A program made the position numbers and the translations under genes. Shown in pieces: positions 23,529 to 36,041 of a stretch of DNA of 64,000 nt (position 1 is the first letter of the stretch; every line of letters begins with the position of its first letter). The DNA is taken from contig SCHM01000002.1 of assembly GCA_004123355.1 (NCBI GenBank), forward strand, positions 186,001 through 250,000. The letters are read 5' to 3'. The notes beneath the pieces are model-generated. The model saw only the letters and a program-made list of their open reading frames with translations, was not told the DNA's origin and ran no database searches. This stretch comes from Amphirosellinia nigrospora. Its lineage: Eukaryota > Ascomycota > Sordariomycetes > Xylariales > Xylariaceae.

Positions 23529-26117
23529 ATGTCGTCGGCAGTAGCAGAATTAGAGGCTGGTCTGAATACCATGCAGAATTTGAAGCCTCCTGGAGTCTCT
23601 GGATCATGTATTAAATCACTAACTACGCTCTGCGTGAACAACGTCCAGGTAAGGTGGAACATCGTATCCCGCGCACAGCACCGTTTTGGCCGATGCTAAC
23701 CAGACTCTCGCTGTAGTCCGAGTCTGTACTCATTCAGAAAATCTACACTCACTTCAAGAAGGCCCCGGCAACCCACAAACTGGGCGTGCTCTATGTCGTA
23801 GATTCCGTAACTCGCAAATGGGTCGATCAGGCGAAACAGCATGGACAGCCTATCAATAGCTCTGCACAAGATGGCACATACGCTGCCGGCGTCCATAGAG
23901 TAACGGAGCTACTTCCAGTCTTGATGAATGACATAATTCAAAATGCCCCCGGAGAACAAAAGGTACGCCCTATCTAAATCGCAAACTCACATCCCGTACA
24001 CCGTAATCTCAAGGTCGCGCCGCCGACGACCGACCAAGCTTTTTAAATGACCGATCTCATGGCCGTTGGTTTCATTCACTGGAAGCTTAATACGTGGCGC
24101 CGATGACTATGAACATGCAACGTCCCTAACCAATTCGTAGGAGAAAATTAAGAAGCTCGTTGATATTTGGGAGAAAGGCCAAACATTCCCCGTGGCCATG
24201 ATTGAATCATTCAAGCAGAAACTCAATGCTCCGCCAGTCGCTCAAAGTAGGTCTTCTAATTCTCGTTGAAACCATTCCAGACGTCAAATGCCTCGTGCAT
24301 TCCTGCCGGTTCGTGTATCTGATTTGTGTTTCATATATTATAGACGAGTCGACCACGCCTGTGGGTAGTCCCCCACCAGGCGCCGGCCTTATGGGCTTGA
24401 CCGAGACTAAGCCGCCCATCACTGAAGCCCCGAATGCAATCATGGAGGCCCTCGCAAATATTGCTCGGCAAAATGTCACCGCTCCACCAACGAGTGGTTC
24501 TGTTCCTGCCGCAGCTAGCCCTTTCAATATACCACCGACACAGCTTGGTGTCGTAGCGTCGCAGTCTGCGTTGCAAACAACACAGAGTCAAACCCCCACG
24601 CCGGCTTCGTTCCCAGCTGTGGCGGCTCCTGTAAATGTTCCTGCTATGCCATACCCGTATGCTCCGCAGGCTCAACCTCAGGCTCCCATCCAGAGTCAGT
24701 CTTTTGTACCTCCGGTGACTGCAAGTAATCAAGCTCCCGGTTTCCTAGGCGTTGCTTCTGGTGCACCACCGGCAGCCACGGTTGGTGGCGTAGACCCTAA
24801 TATCCAGCAACAGGTAATGCTAATTAAGTTGCTGGCGGATCAAGGCGTCCCACCGGATAAAATACCTCTAATTATAGCAGGAATACAAAATGGTGCTGGT
24901 GGCGCTGGTGTTCCATCCTCTGCCCAACCCTCTATGCCTCAGCTTCAGCCTGGTCAACAGCCCTACGGTAATTCTTGGGGTCAAGAGAGCTTCCGTCCAG
25001 ACGAGTCGCGTGATCGTAGCTTCAACCAAATGAGATCGCCCCCTAGGTATCATGATAGATCTAGGTCTCGTTCCCCTCCACGCCACTGGGACCAACGTGG
25101 ACGTGACTATGATGGATTTGGGCCAAATTCACCTGGCGCTGGACGTATGGACGACCGCGACCGACGTGGTAGAGGATCCGATTACCGTCAACGTAGTCCA
25201 CAGGGTCGTCGTAACCATAGTCCAAGTCCCCCCCAGGATTATCCTCGTCCCGGTACCAAATGGGTCGAAATCGACAGGGCTCTACCACAAGGCCATATCA
25301 AGGGTATGTCTTTGCGTCCAAAACTTGAGACGGGACCCCCTACTAACAACGCCGTAGTGTTAAGCAGAACCCTCTTCGTTGGAGGCGTGACGTAAGTAAC
25401 CTGTTTAAACTCCTTTGAGCTAAGTGGCTTACACATTCAACACAGATGTTCTGAGGCTGAGCTGCGGTCGGTTTTCGGTCGCCATGGGCAAGTACAGACT
25501 TGTATTGTGAACAAAGACAAGCGCCACGCCTTCGTAAAGATGGTCACTCGAAGGGATGCTGTTCATGCTAAAGAGGCTATGGAGAGTGGTAGCTTTAGGG
25601 TAAGCCTAACATGGAGTCATTAACTGGAGTGCTTGAGCTAACAAGTCTATAGACTCGCTGGGGAGTTGGTTTCGGCCCGCGCGATTGCAGTGATTACCAA
25701 ACTGGCATCAGCGTCATCCCTATCTCCAAACTAACGGAAGCCGACAGGAAGTGGATGTTAACTGCTGAGTTTGGTGGCAGTGGTGGGCGACAAATTGAGA
25801 CAGGTCTTGTTGTTGAAGAACCTGATATAGAAATAGGCGCTGGCGTGTCCTCGAAAGCTATAAGCCGACGTATGCAGACTGATAAAGGCGGTAGACATGG
25901 ACCGAAATCCAGTCGCAGTGGTGATGAGGACGACTTCGGTCGTTGGCGAGGCAAGAGAGACACCCGTCAAGACAACGGCCCCTCCAATGACCAACCCCAA
26001 GGTCAGCCCGATTTCTCTCAGTTCCCATTTGGTATCGGAACCAGCCCCAACGGCATGCCTGTCTTTCCACCTGGATTTTCCTTCCCAGCACCTGATCAGT
26101 ACAATCCAGCTGGGTAG
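23529..26117 (+). CDS. seb1: Seb1/Nrd1-type RNA polymerase II termination factor
   Basis: Nuclear RNA-binding protein that couples the Pol II C-terminal domain to termination and 3' end formation. Exons 23529-23648, 23717-23962, 24141-24246, 24344-25391, 25446-25599 and 25653-26117 sum to 2139 nt, giving 712 residues with no break. Residues 1 to about 155 form the CTD-interacting domain (YTHFKKAPATHKLGVLYVVD, RVTELLPVLMNDIIQNAP). A Pro/Gln/Ala-rich linker follows, then an Arg/Ser/Asp-rich region (HDRSRSRSPPRHWDQRGRD). The RRM runs from SRTLFVGGVT through FGRHGQVQTCIVNKDKRHAF to GVGFGPRDCSDY. The C-terminus is Pro/Gln/Phe-rich. This domain order is diagnostic for Seb1/Nrd1. Five introns lie in the usual fungal positions. 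Confidence 0.93.
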
Positions 26118-27152
26118 GTAGGGTATCAGAATGGAGCAGATGAAAAGAAGGGAGCAATTGATTTTCTTGCGGCAGAACCCATCTGAGGTCGCAACACACT
26201 GTGCTTGACAACAAGCATTGGTTCTTGTATGGTTGCATGGATCGGCGTTGGTGGGGAGGTGCATTGTGCCAGCTCTTGTGTTGGGATTCATGTCAATGAG
26301 TTATACCGTGTTTTGAGGATGAGGGCACATTACCATTGCCGCAGAACCAGTGGCCTGCCTGGTGGACGCAATAGCTTAGAAGGCGCTTATCAGACGTCCA
26401 CTATTGTTGCCCAGTCCATAGTCTAATAGGTTACTAAATAGTATGACCCTATAAATTCAAGTTCTATAATTTTCAGACATGACAAATGCATTTAAATGTT
26501 TGGCTAACATGAACAATAATGAACAGCGTTTGGGATAAGCTACCCTGTATGTTAGGGTAATTATGCTTAACAAGTAACATTTCCTCTCTATAAATTATTA
26601 TATTGGCTGCTTGATTGTTTCTTAATCTGGAGCAACAGAATAGTTGCGTAAGTTACGTCAAATGTATAAATTTATTGTGATGATAAAAACCTACCTAGTA
26701 AGGGGTCGGCGTCGGATTGATTGGGCTGTAGAATTAGCATAGGCATAAATACTACATTCTGCTATGCTAGGTCCTTCCTTCCTCCCAGCTTTAGTCCTGT
26801 ATGCTTACTATGGAGACACTTCTTTCTCGTGACAACAGGCGACCACATGGTTGTACTCGGAGGCCATGTATATCTTTTCTTAACGTATTTTACTGTACTC
26901 ATTAATATTTTTATATAGTAAAAAAATACAATCACCTCAAAGAATTTTTAGTCGTAATAAAAAGTAAGTAAAGACTTTGATTATAAATTTCTCATTTAGT
27001 GTGCTAAGCCTTAAAACCGGCTAACTAGCCGTCAAGGCAGGTATCTTAACGTAAAAAACATCAGGTTGTTAGGCTTGTACAAGGCTTGAAGTTTCCCTTT
27101 AAAATGCTTGCCAGGACATGGAAAGCTTGGGACTTGAAACCTGCTGTACACA
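26118..27152. other. Convergent 3' intergenic region with an AT-rich block
   Basis: From about 26420 to 27110 the sequence is AT-rich with many TA steps and A/T homopolymers, in contrast to the genes on either side. It holds the 3' ends of seb1 and the WD40 gene. I see no gene. Confidence 0.6.
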
Positions 27153-30100
27153 CTACTGTGCTAAACAGTGTTGCTTACAGATCTGCGTAGTATCGACAAC
27201 GTTTTCGTCATCGTCATCATCACTATCTAAGATGCTAGTTTCATAGTTTAACTCAATAAGGCGATCGTCAAGCTCGGCTCTCTCTTTTTTGAGCTCCAAC
27301 CAGGTAGCATGGTCGAATATATCCTCATAGTCATGTTTCTGCTCGTTATCGTCATCGTCATCGTCAACAGACTCATTTGTTGGCTGAAGGGTATGGCTAT
27401 CTTCATGCCAACCATTGACATGAGTTATACCGTTTGTTGACTGCACTTCTTGAAGCAATAAAGGTTTGAAGGAGTTTGTTCGACGGTTCAACTGTTGATG
27501 GTCCCGTTGCTTATTCTGGAAAGTAGCTAGTAAAGGCTCGTATGGGTTTTCGTTGATGTGTGCTTCTGCTCGGAATAGCGAGGTTCCTGCGTAGTTAACA
27601 CCTTGAACCGCGCCTATTGTAGGATCTGGATGGAGCACGAGCTGGGCAGTATTTAGATACTCCCTAGCGCTCTCCTGGCCCTCCATGAGCTTATTACCGC
27701 CAGGAGGAGGGAGTTCGGGATGAGGTAGAAACGGGCGTGGTCGGCGAATAGCGCGTTGGCCGCCGCTGCTCGTTTGTACATTCAAGAAACCTGCCGAGGC
27801 AGTGGCCGGGTTTGATGGTGGGTCTTCGTCCTCAGGGTCTTCCAACCCCAACAGGTACACTCGCCCACTTCCATCTCCAACGACCAACCTGGTGAAGTCT
27901 GGGGAGAATGCGCCATAAGTTATGGGAGCCGCGACTTCGATAAGATCCTTGATAAGAACACCTTTGCCGTGGCGAATGTTCCACACCTTAACCATACCAT
28001 CGGACGATCCGGTGTACAGACGATCGGCTGTGGTTGCCCATGCCATGAACTTGACACCGACATCTTCCTCTTCTCGTTCTCCAAGGAGTTCTTCCACGGG
28101 ATCTAGAGGCTTGTTAGTCTCGTATCATTTCATCCACAAGACGTCCGAACTTACCACCGTGCTCTAGGACACACATTGGTAGGTCGCTTCCTGCTGTGTC
28201 CCAAACATAAACCTTACCGTCAGTGCAACTGGCTGCTGTATAGGAATAAAGAAGGCTATTAGGCCTGTCCTCATATCAGTTATCAGCATTCCAAGGAGTG
28301 GGTAAAATGGCGGAAATACATGATTGAAAGCTCGTTGATATCAACGGCGGCGCAGTCCAGGGTCTTAATAGCACTGTATTGGCCCTTGTCTTTGTTCATT
28401 TCAAAAATTCGGACCTGTGTCCGGCATAATTCATCCGTCCTTTCTAGAGCCTTGGATGCCGAAGTCGCAGCGGCGAAGCTAGCACGTGAAGGGTGCCACG
28501 CCACCTCAAAGACGTTTTGCGTTTTGGCGCTACTTATACTAACTTGAGTCCTCGTGGTAGTATTCCAGAGACAAAGTTCGCCCGTGTCACGCTTATCTTC
28601 GGGTACCTCATGTTCTTTCCCAGTCGGGCTTCTGGGAGAATAACCAATAAGTAGAAGATGGTTAACGTCGGGAGCTCGGCCCCATCGGATGGCGCCGGGT
28701 AATAAGCCCACTTCTCAGAAGGTACATAATCTTCATCATGTACTCTTGTACATGAGTAGGAATCGTATCGGCTACCGGATATATGGGACCAATCGAGATG
28801 ATAGACTCTGACGGCCTCGGTTGGTACGTCAGCAGCGGTAGCCACGGTGCCCATGCTATTCTTTGATGTAACAACGAAGTTCACGCGTCCATCATGATCC
28901 CATGTCCCTAGAGCTATCATCGACTCGCCCTTGGGCTGCCAAATCTTCACTGTCCTATCAAAGCTTGATGTAAAAGCAAGACCATAGGACGGGTCGTAAT
29001 CTGAAGATACAACGGACGTGAAAAGCCATGGGTCTTGACTGGCAACCATTGAATCTAGAGCATTGTCTCCACTAGACACGACGGGGCGGATAATTCGATG
29101 ATCGGGATATGCGCGTAAGGTGTTGGTCACGGCCGAACCTAACAGGAGATTCCCAGGCTTGTTGTATTGTTGGTTATGGGAGTCGGAATGAGTTGTTGTA
29201 CCACAAACAAAGTCCGTGTTAGATAGCCAGCTAACAGTCATAATGTCGCCGGCACAATTTGTCCACTCGACTTGCGGCTCCAGGTAATCTTCCCGATTGC
29301 TTTTGACAGTCGTCTTGAAGTTGTGGTAGGTCCGAGCGGCCCCCAGTTGGTTCCCAGTAATCTCCCTTGACAACAACAATGCGGATATCCGGTTGGCTCG
29401 AATTGCTTCACTTTGAGCGATGGAATTGCCGCATTCAACGAATAGGGACTTTGGAACTGCGTTGAGCCTCTTGTTATGTAGATCGTTCAAAAAGTTGGTG
29501 ACGTCTTCGGAAGAGCGTGTAGTGAGTGTGGGCGGAGGAGGCTCATATCCGACATACCCCTTGGCATGAATTTCAGCCAGGCGAGTTTTGATGCTAGATA
29601 CCTTCTTAAGGACGTTTCGGAGGTCGCGCAGAGTTGACCTTTCACCGTGGACCACTGGCTTGCCATATAATACCCTGGCCAAATATTGAAGGTAATCAAT
29701 TTCAGACTCACTAAAATCGACATGGAATGCTCCAGGAGGAGGGCATTTACGAATTTCAAGAGGCAGAAAAGCCCTTGTAACGCCTGATACGATCTGCTGC
29801 CGTTCCGGAGCCGACTTATAGGGACGTAGACGTAGGCCAAACGAACGAGGTTGCTTAGCTTCCGGGGATGCTAAAGCGTATGATTTGCCCGATTGCCATT
29901 GGTTTGCTTTGGCTCTAGCACGTAGTTGTTGTGGAGATACTAACTCTTTCTTCTTCGGTTTCTGAGGTGGTCGACGACGAGGTGGTCTGCGTATATGAAG
30001 TTGCGGGACTGCCCTCTCTGGCTCTTCCATGTCACCGGGATGTTCACTCTCGACATCTGGCTGACCAGCCTCGCTTGCGTCAGAATTAAAATGGCCATCA

Positions 30101-30947
30101 CTGCCGTCGCCGTTACCGTCACCGTCACCGTCACCGTCGATATCGTTCTCTATAGAGGGTAGGACTACGGGCGCTGTCCTAGCAGTAAGGGCACGGGCCG
30201 TAACAACTGCGGCAACATCGAGAGGTGCAGGGGGTGAAGTCTGTGTAGACCGACGGTAATCCTGTGACGCCAGTGGTAGTTAGTACCTTCTCGACTCGAT
30301 GGACCCAATCGCATCGTCAGAGAACACATGAATACATGAACACATACCTGACCAGAGGAAAGCTCAGTTACAAGCCTGTGGACGCCAGCTGCTATTATGA
30401 GCTCCACGGACGACGACAAGCGTCCGTTGCCTTGGTTGAAGTGCCTTTCGAAGTCCTTATCCACGATCAGTCGGATTACCTTGGCTCCGAGTTTGTCGAG
30501 GTCGTAGACGCCGGCCGGTAGCTTCGCAGTCGCCCGTTCTATGTGAGGAAAGACCTGGGCTTCGAGGCATCGCCCCAACGCTGCCGCAACATCCTGTCTC
30601 CGTTGTTCATGGACGCTATCCTCCACCGACGACGGTGACGGTGACGGCTCGCCCGTTCTTTGGCGCTTCGCGGGCCGTATGTAGTCTCCCTGGTCTGCCA
30701 TGGCCTGGGACGCGGGCGCAGAGAGGCCATTGTGAAAGACGGCGCCATTGTTCGACGCTGGAGCTGCGACGTGGAGTGGGGCAGGTTGGGCCGAGGAGCT
30801 GTTGGCACGCGCAAGGGGAAGGAGTGGAAGTTTTGGACCTATGTTACTCGGGAGGCTCTCAACAATCGGATCTTGTTCATTGGCCACCGAATCAAACATC
30901 TGCCGACCCGGGGCCATTGCTGCCCTGCCAGAGGTAGCCATATTCAC
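27153..30947 (-). CDS. Large WD40-repeat protein, 1197 aa, function unassigned
   Basis: Exons 30348-30947, 28320-30261, 28155-28255 and 27153-28102. With one base missing in a C run (G run 28697-28699 on plus), they sum to exactly 1198 codons. The N-terminal 200 residues are Pro/Ser/Ala-rich with a helical segment (EAQVFPHIERATAKLPAGVY). An acidic GD-repeat linker and a basic Pro/Arg patch (RRPPRRRPPQKPKKKE, a possible nuclear signal) follow. The propeller part has blades such as GLAFTSSFDRTVKIWQPKG, TGELCLWNTTTRTQVSIS, YTAASCTDGKVYVWDTAG and RLYTGSSDGMVKVWNIRHGK. The C-terminus has two Asp-rich clusters and a coiled-coil-like helix (LELKKERAELDDRLIELN). Rik1-associated Raf1/DIM-9-type proteins are one candidate family, but I cannot confirm this. 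Confidence 0.85.
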
Positions 30948-32058
30948 ATGATTTAAAGTAGTAGTAGTAGTTTAAAACACGCGTCAATAAGTGGCCGTAG
31001 CACTAAGCTAAAGGCGTAAAATTAAGTGGGCCGTTTATAGTTTATAATAAAAACATGTTTTAAATATTAAAAAACTAGTAAAATTTATAAGTTTTATTAA
31101 TAATTTTATTTTTAAATTGTTAAATTCAATATTTTTATATATAAAATAATAACTCTACATTAAACTAAGCAAGTTTATTCCTAGGTCATGATTAAGCAAT
31201 TGCAACCATTAAATACCTTGTGATACAATTAATAGCACATTAAGTACTTGCACATAGTTATTGTTGTCTAAGTGTTGTCAGCAGGCGCGCAAACATTATC
31301 TAGTGCAAGAGCGACAGTGTAAGCATACCTATACATGTCCAGTTATGTCTTTGTCCACCTAAGTTTTCAACGCAGTCCTTATCCTTAGAATTTCCTTTAA
31401 TAAAGCACCAATATTATAGTATGCTCTTGCCATCTATTATAATATGTGCCACAACTATACTTACCTTATATCTATTCCATCAATACCTAGGTAGACCAAA
31501 AGATCTGAGATCTAGCTTGGCAGGTTTAAAAGTACTATATAGCTATGACAGCACGAAATCTATAGCAGCCTGCCGGGCGTTATATAGGTCCACAGCGGAC
31601 AGTCATGTTTATAGGGTAGTAGGTACCAACAACTTCACATTCTATAGCTACCTAAATAGCCCACTAAATTTACCTAAAGCTAACCTAAGACACTATAGGT
31701 ACATACATAACAATAGGTAAGCAATCCTGTAGTTTTGCATGGTTTTAGCAAGCCAAAGCTCTTTTAGAGCATTGCTACATTATTTTAAAAGTGTATTAGA
31801 TTAAATCAGCATTTTCTTGGTGGCTTATTAATGGCCTCAAGTGGCCATGCGGCCAGGTACACATGGATGCAAGCTTAAAAAGGGGCCTAAGTTAACTTGT
31901 GCATATTGCGGCTGAAAATGACCAACCAATGAACAATTCCCATGTGAAAGTGGGTTTCCTATAAAATGTATTGAAACTCATGCAACCTCACTACACTACA
32001 CATTTTTGGTACAACAATTTGGAGGAGAACGCCACCTATGCCTTAGCCTGTTGGTTAA
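30948..32058. other. AT-rich intergenic block
   Basis: The sequence is strongly AT-rich, especially 31010-31160. An open frame at 31421-31720 starts with a hydrophobic helix, but its composition follows the AT-rich background and it has no recognisable motif, so I do not call it a gene. The block may be decayed repeat DNA. Confidence 0.55.
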
Positions 32059-34306
32059 TTATAGCTTGGGTGTGATCTTGGAAGCTTCCTCATTAATCTC
32101 ATCGTACATTCTATCGATTTCAGCTCTGAATTTCCTGGCAGTTTGAGGTCTCTTGAGTTTGAGGCTATCATTCATGTTAGCAGGCTTTATTCGGGGTATG
32201 TGACGGCAAAATGTTGACTTGGGATACTTACGTAGGGGTAAATAGCTCATTTTCAATGCTAAATGGCTCAACATCCAAGACGCAGTTTCGTACGCGCTCG
32301 TAGCCATTGAACTTATGACTCTTTCCAATAGCGTCGAGATGTTTCAAGACAGCCTTGACCACCCGAGGATCTTTGGCCGCATCTTTGACAGCTGGGATAT
32401 CTTCAGGAACAACGGTTCGGTTGAGGACTTGGCTTGCAAAGGGTGCAAAGTTGACCGGATCCACGCCAAAGATGGCAACCAGTGAAGACTGGGTACCTTC
32501 GCCGTGCACGTAAGCCATGGCAATGAGGTTAGAGCTGCCCATGTATACGTTCTCAATACGTTCAGGCGAGATATACTCTCCTTGGGACAGTTTCAAAACA
32601 TTCTTCTTGCGGTCAATAATTCGGATACGACCTAGTTCGTCAAATTCAGCAATATCTCCAGTATGGAACCATCCATCAGGGTCAAGCGCCTTCCTGGTTT
32701 CGGCTTCGTTCTTGTAGTATTCGCGGAATATAGAGGTGCCCCTTAACAGAAGCTCACCACGGGGTCGTGGCTTGTCCGTCACAAAATACTCTAGGTCTGG
32801 TTGAGACTCTAGGCAAACCTCGGTACTAGGCAAGGGGCCGCCGTTGTTGCCCAACGAGAAGTCCCCTTCTGTCTGACAAGATGTAGAGGCGTAGGACTCG
32901 GTCAAACCATAACCCGAAACAAAGTTATTGCCGAAAGCAGCCCGGAGGAACTCTTGGACCTTGGGGTCCAATTGCGCGCTCCCGCTCACCATCGAGCGAC
33001 ATCTATCCATGCCGACAGCAGCACGGACCTTGGGGGTCCAGATGCGGTCGTAGAGAAAGTGCTTGTTATGGGCCTTGCCGGGACCCAGCTTCATATTTGC
33101 CAATTTGGTGTCAATCACCCGGCGAGAGAGCGCACCTCTAAAGCCATCGGCCTCGATTGTCTGAGCCTTGAGGCCCATGTTGAAACGGTTAAATAGACGT
33201 GGGACCGAGGGGAAACCGGTGGGCTTGAGGATCTTCAAATCATCGACCAGTTCCAACATGTCTCCGGAAATAACCTATCGAAGCGCCCTCGGCAAGCGCG
33301 GTCTGGTCAATGAGTCGCCCGTATATGGGCTACTGGCAGAATGAAATATTTGTGTCCTTGCGTGTGTATTGACCAGTGGCTCGACCAGCAGCAACACCCG
33401 CAACACAGTTAGCGTGTGTGAGCACGACACCTTTGGGATCGCCGGTGGTGCCGGAAGTGTAGTTGATGGTGATGATATCTTCAGGACGTGGGGGACGCGC
33501 AGGGTGTGCGACCTTAGCTCCCAACTCCTCTACTTGATCCATGGAAAAGATCTGGACTCCATGCTGCTCCGCAATGGCATTCAAGATGGCCCTCTTGGAG
33601 TATCCGGATTGTTCACCAGCATCCAAGGGGTCCATACAGATGATCAACTTCAGCTGGGGTATCCGCGGCGCAATAGCGAGGAGGGTTGGGACGTGAGGCA
33701 GCGATGTCACGACGCAGGAAAGCTCAGCGTGCTTGATGATGAACTCGGATGTGTCGGGGCCAAGGGTCTCGTAGAGGGAAACAGAGAAGAGAGATTGAGT
33801 AATAAGACCGAGATCTATATTTGGTGGTTTAGCATCCATAGAGCTATAAAAGTTAGAGTAGGAGCAAAAGGATACCCACCTGCGATCTGCCACTCGGCAC
33901 GGTTCTGGCTCCAGAGGCCGACGCCGTGATTCCCGGGCGGAATGCCAATCCGGCGATGAAGTTCGAAGATGCCCGATCCAAAGTTCTTGGCGCGGGATGC
34001 TACTTCGGCGTATGTCTTCCAGACATAATTATCCTCCCAGCTCGTGGTAGCCGGATTCCAGATTCGGGTGCCCAAGCACTTATTATTGGGATAGTGCTTG
34101 ACAGTGTGTTCGAAGAGATCGTAAAAAGTGCGAGTCTCTGGGTCATAGGTCGCAAGCAAAGGCTTGTCCTGGAACTGCCAATGACGGTAGATAGGCGTGC
34201 GGCCTTCCCTCTCGGTACCAGGGATGGGCACGGAGTAGGGGGAGCCAGGCGGAGGTGCTGTTGCTATCTCCTGGATATAGGCCTGGATCTGGGCAGGCGT
34301 CGCCAT
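32059..34306 (-). CDS. Long-chain fatty acyl-CoA synthetase
   Basis: ATP-dependent activation of long-chain fatty acids to acyl-CoA, an ANL-superfamily enzyme. Exons 33880-34306, 32232-33814 and 32059-32164. The AMP-binding P-loop YTSGTTGDPKGVVLTH is present, as are GYGLTESYAST, DGWFHTGDIAEFDELGRI and the acyl-CoA synthetase motif RKKNVLKLSQGEYISPERIE. The frame is interrupted between about 33268 and 33346; the gap corresponds to five missing bases at three places around LPVAHIYGRLIDQ and GYFRGDM. With these the length is 707 codons, typical for the family. The protein ends ITPKL; PKL resembles, but does not match, the canonical peroxisomal SKL signal. S. cerevisiae Faa2 ends in EKL, so a peroxisomal role is possible but unproven. 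Confidence 0.93.
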
Positions 34307-34803
34307 CGTGTCAGATGTCTGGGAAGGGTACCGACGGCGCGGAAACCAATGACGGAGAGAGAACTGAGGTGTGACAAAGAGGGTTCGACTCTGCACGTGG
34401 TATTGGTCGCTTTGCGAGCGTCAGTGCCTATAACTCGGAGAAGAATACGACTACAGCATCAAGCACGCGCAGCTACCCGTCGCAAGCAGACTGGCAGTGC
34501 ATGTGGTCTCCAAGAGGATGCAATGTAATATAAAATCAGCAGTGTGAGATGGACTTACGGGCAGCGAGCTGGTGGTCAGACAGGCTATGTCCGGACAAGA
34601 GAGGCGTTGACGTTGCAGGCAACACGAAGGACAAATATCGCGATCACAGGATAGCAAAAGAACGACAGCGCCGGTGCTGGATGAAGATGACGGACCATGC
34701 GCGTGGATGCCCATTCCCATTCCAGAATTCGCAATTTAGCGTTGCTAGTTAAGGGTCCACCGACGCCGCTAAGCGCTCGAAGCCGAGGTTCCTTTCTGGA
34801 TAT

Positions 34804-34835
34804 GACTTAGTCCCGACTTAGTCCTGACTTAGTCC
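34804..34835. repeat. Triple tandem GACTTAGTCC
   Basis: Three copies of gacttagtcc separated by single bases, about 500 bases upstream of the acyl-CoA synthetase start. Each copy contains an AP-1/bZIP-like TGACTTA or CGACTTA core. Confidence 0.85.
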
Positions 34836-35711
34836 ATTGGCTCGTCCCAAGGGGCGGAGGAAACATCGCAACTTCTCATTCCTCGGGCCCCAACTACATT
34901 GGATATTTGACATTTGAACATCTCATGATTGGCTGACGAGGCTTGGAGTCCGTCGGGGCCGGCGTTGACTGTACATCGTCATGTCATCATGTCAATTATA
35001 CGAGCTTGCGAAGCCTCGGTTTTGTCGCGACCACCAATAAACCTATTTTGAGTAAGACAATGAGCGTAATATGCAATGCAGGGTTAACCAGAATGCAAGC
35101 TGTACCCCAACCTAAAAGTGACTGCATCGATAAGATAAGACAGGCCCAACAGATTAGGTACTTGACATATGTCTTCACATGTTTTTTTTTGTTTTTTTTG
35201 GTCTGTCACTTCAACCTATTGAACAGCTAGACTGACTAATGTGCCATCTATCTACCTGCTGTTCCTGTGGGGTATTTGACACGAGCCATCACCCAAACAC
35301 AGGAGGCTATGTCTAAGATGAAAGAGCGTTACCAAGACGATCGTTTGTATTTGAACAGTGTAGTCCGCAAATCCAGTTGGCATCCAACCCACGTTTTGTG
35401 AATCATGTTTGCATTTTCACGGGACAACAAGTCGTCTGGGCGTGGATATCGCGGATACCGCTTCTAGTAACTAGGTAAGCTCCCTGTCACAGGGTCGCTG
35501 TTCTGGCCATTAATTTGGTTTTGATAAGGGCATCACAACTCTATCACTGAAAGCGAGAGCCATGAAAATCTTGGGCGCATAACTCAATTATAACAGGCCA
35601 GGCAGATATCATGTCATTGATTATTTTCAACTATCATGAACAAGGACCTGCTCCTGGAAACGTTCGATTTCTCCATCATCATAATAAAACCAATATCATC
35701 ATCGCCACTCT

Positions 35712-36041
35712 TTATCTCCTACCCTTTGCCATCTTGGCGGTGCGTGATCGAGCCTTGGTGCCGGAGCCTTGACACAACTTGGCTCCCACAGCCAAGCTAT
35801 TCAGAACTGACTTCTGATACTCGAAATCGTTTCCGACGCACTCGAGGCTCTCGCACATCCGAAGTTCATCTTGGCAACGATCCAAGATTGGCTCAATCTT
35901 CGCTGTGGTGTTTCGATGTCGCTTCTTATCGTGATACGCAGTCCTCACTATTAGAAGCTCTCTAGGAACGAGCTTCGCCAGCATCACGATAAGTGCCGGT
36001 AACCCTAGAAATGCTCGACGTATGGGAAGTACATTGTTCAT
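35712..36041 (-). CDS. Possible small uncharacterised protein, 109 aa
   Basis: This is a single ATG-initiated frame. The second half (KIEPILDRCQDELRMCESLE ... FEYQKSVLNSLAVGAKLC) has a plausible helical amino-acid pattern and normal codon use, and the C-terminus is basic (TKARSRTAKMAKGRR). It matches no family I know, has no intron to support it, and a frame of similar length lies on the opposite strand. Confidence 0.25.
   Translation of the reverse strand: MNNVLPIRRAFLGLPALIVMLAKLVPRELLIVRTAYHDKKRHRNTTAKIEPILDRCQDELRMCESLECVGNDFEYQKSVLNSLAVGAKLCQGSGTKARSRTAKMAKGRR

Noticed and set aside
31421-31720. 99-codon frame with an N-terminal hydrophobic helix in the AT-rich block
   Set aside because: Amino-acid composition follows the AT-rich background, no family motif and no intron support.
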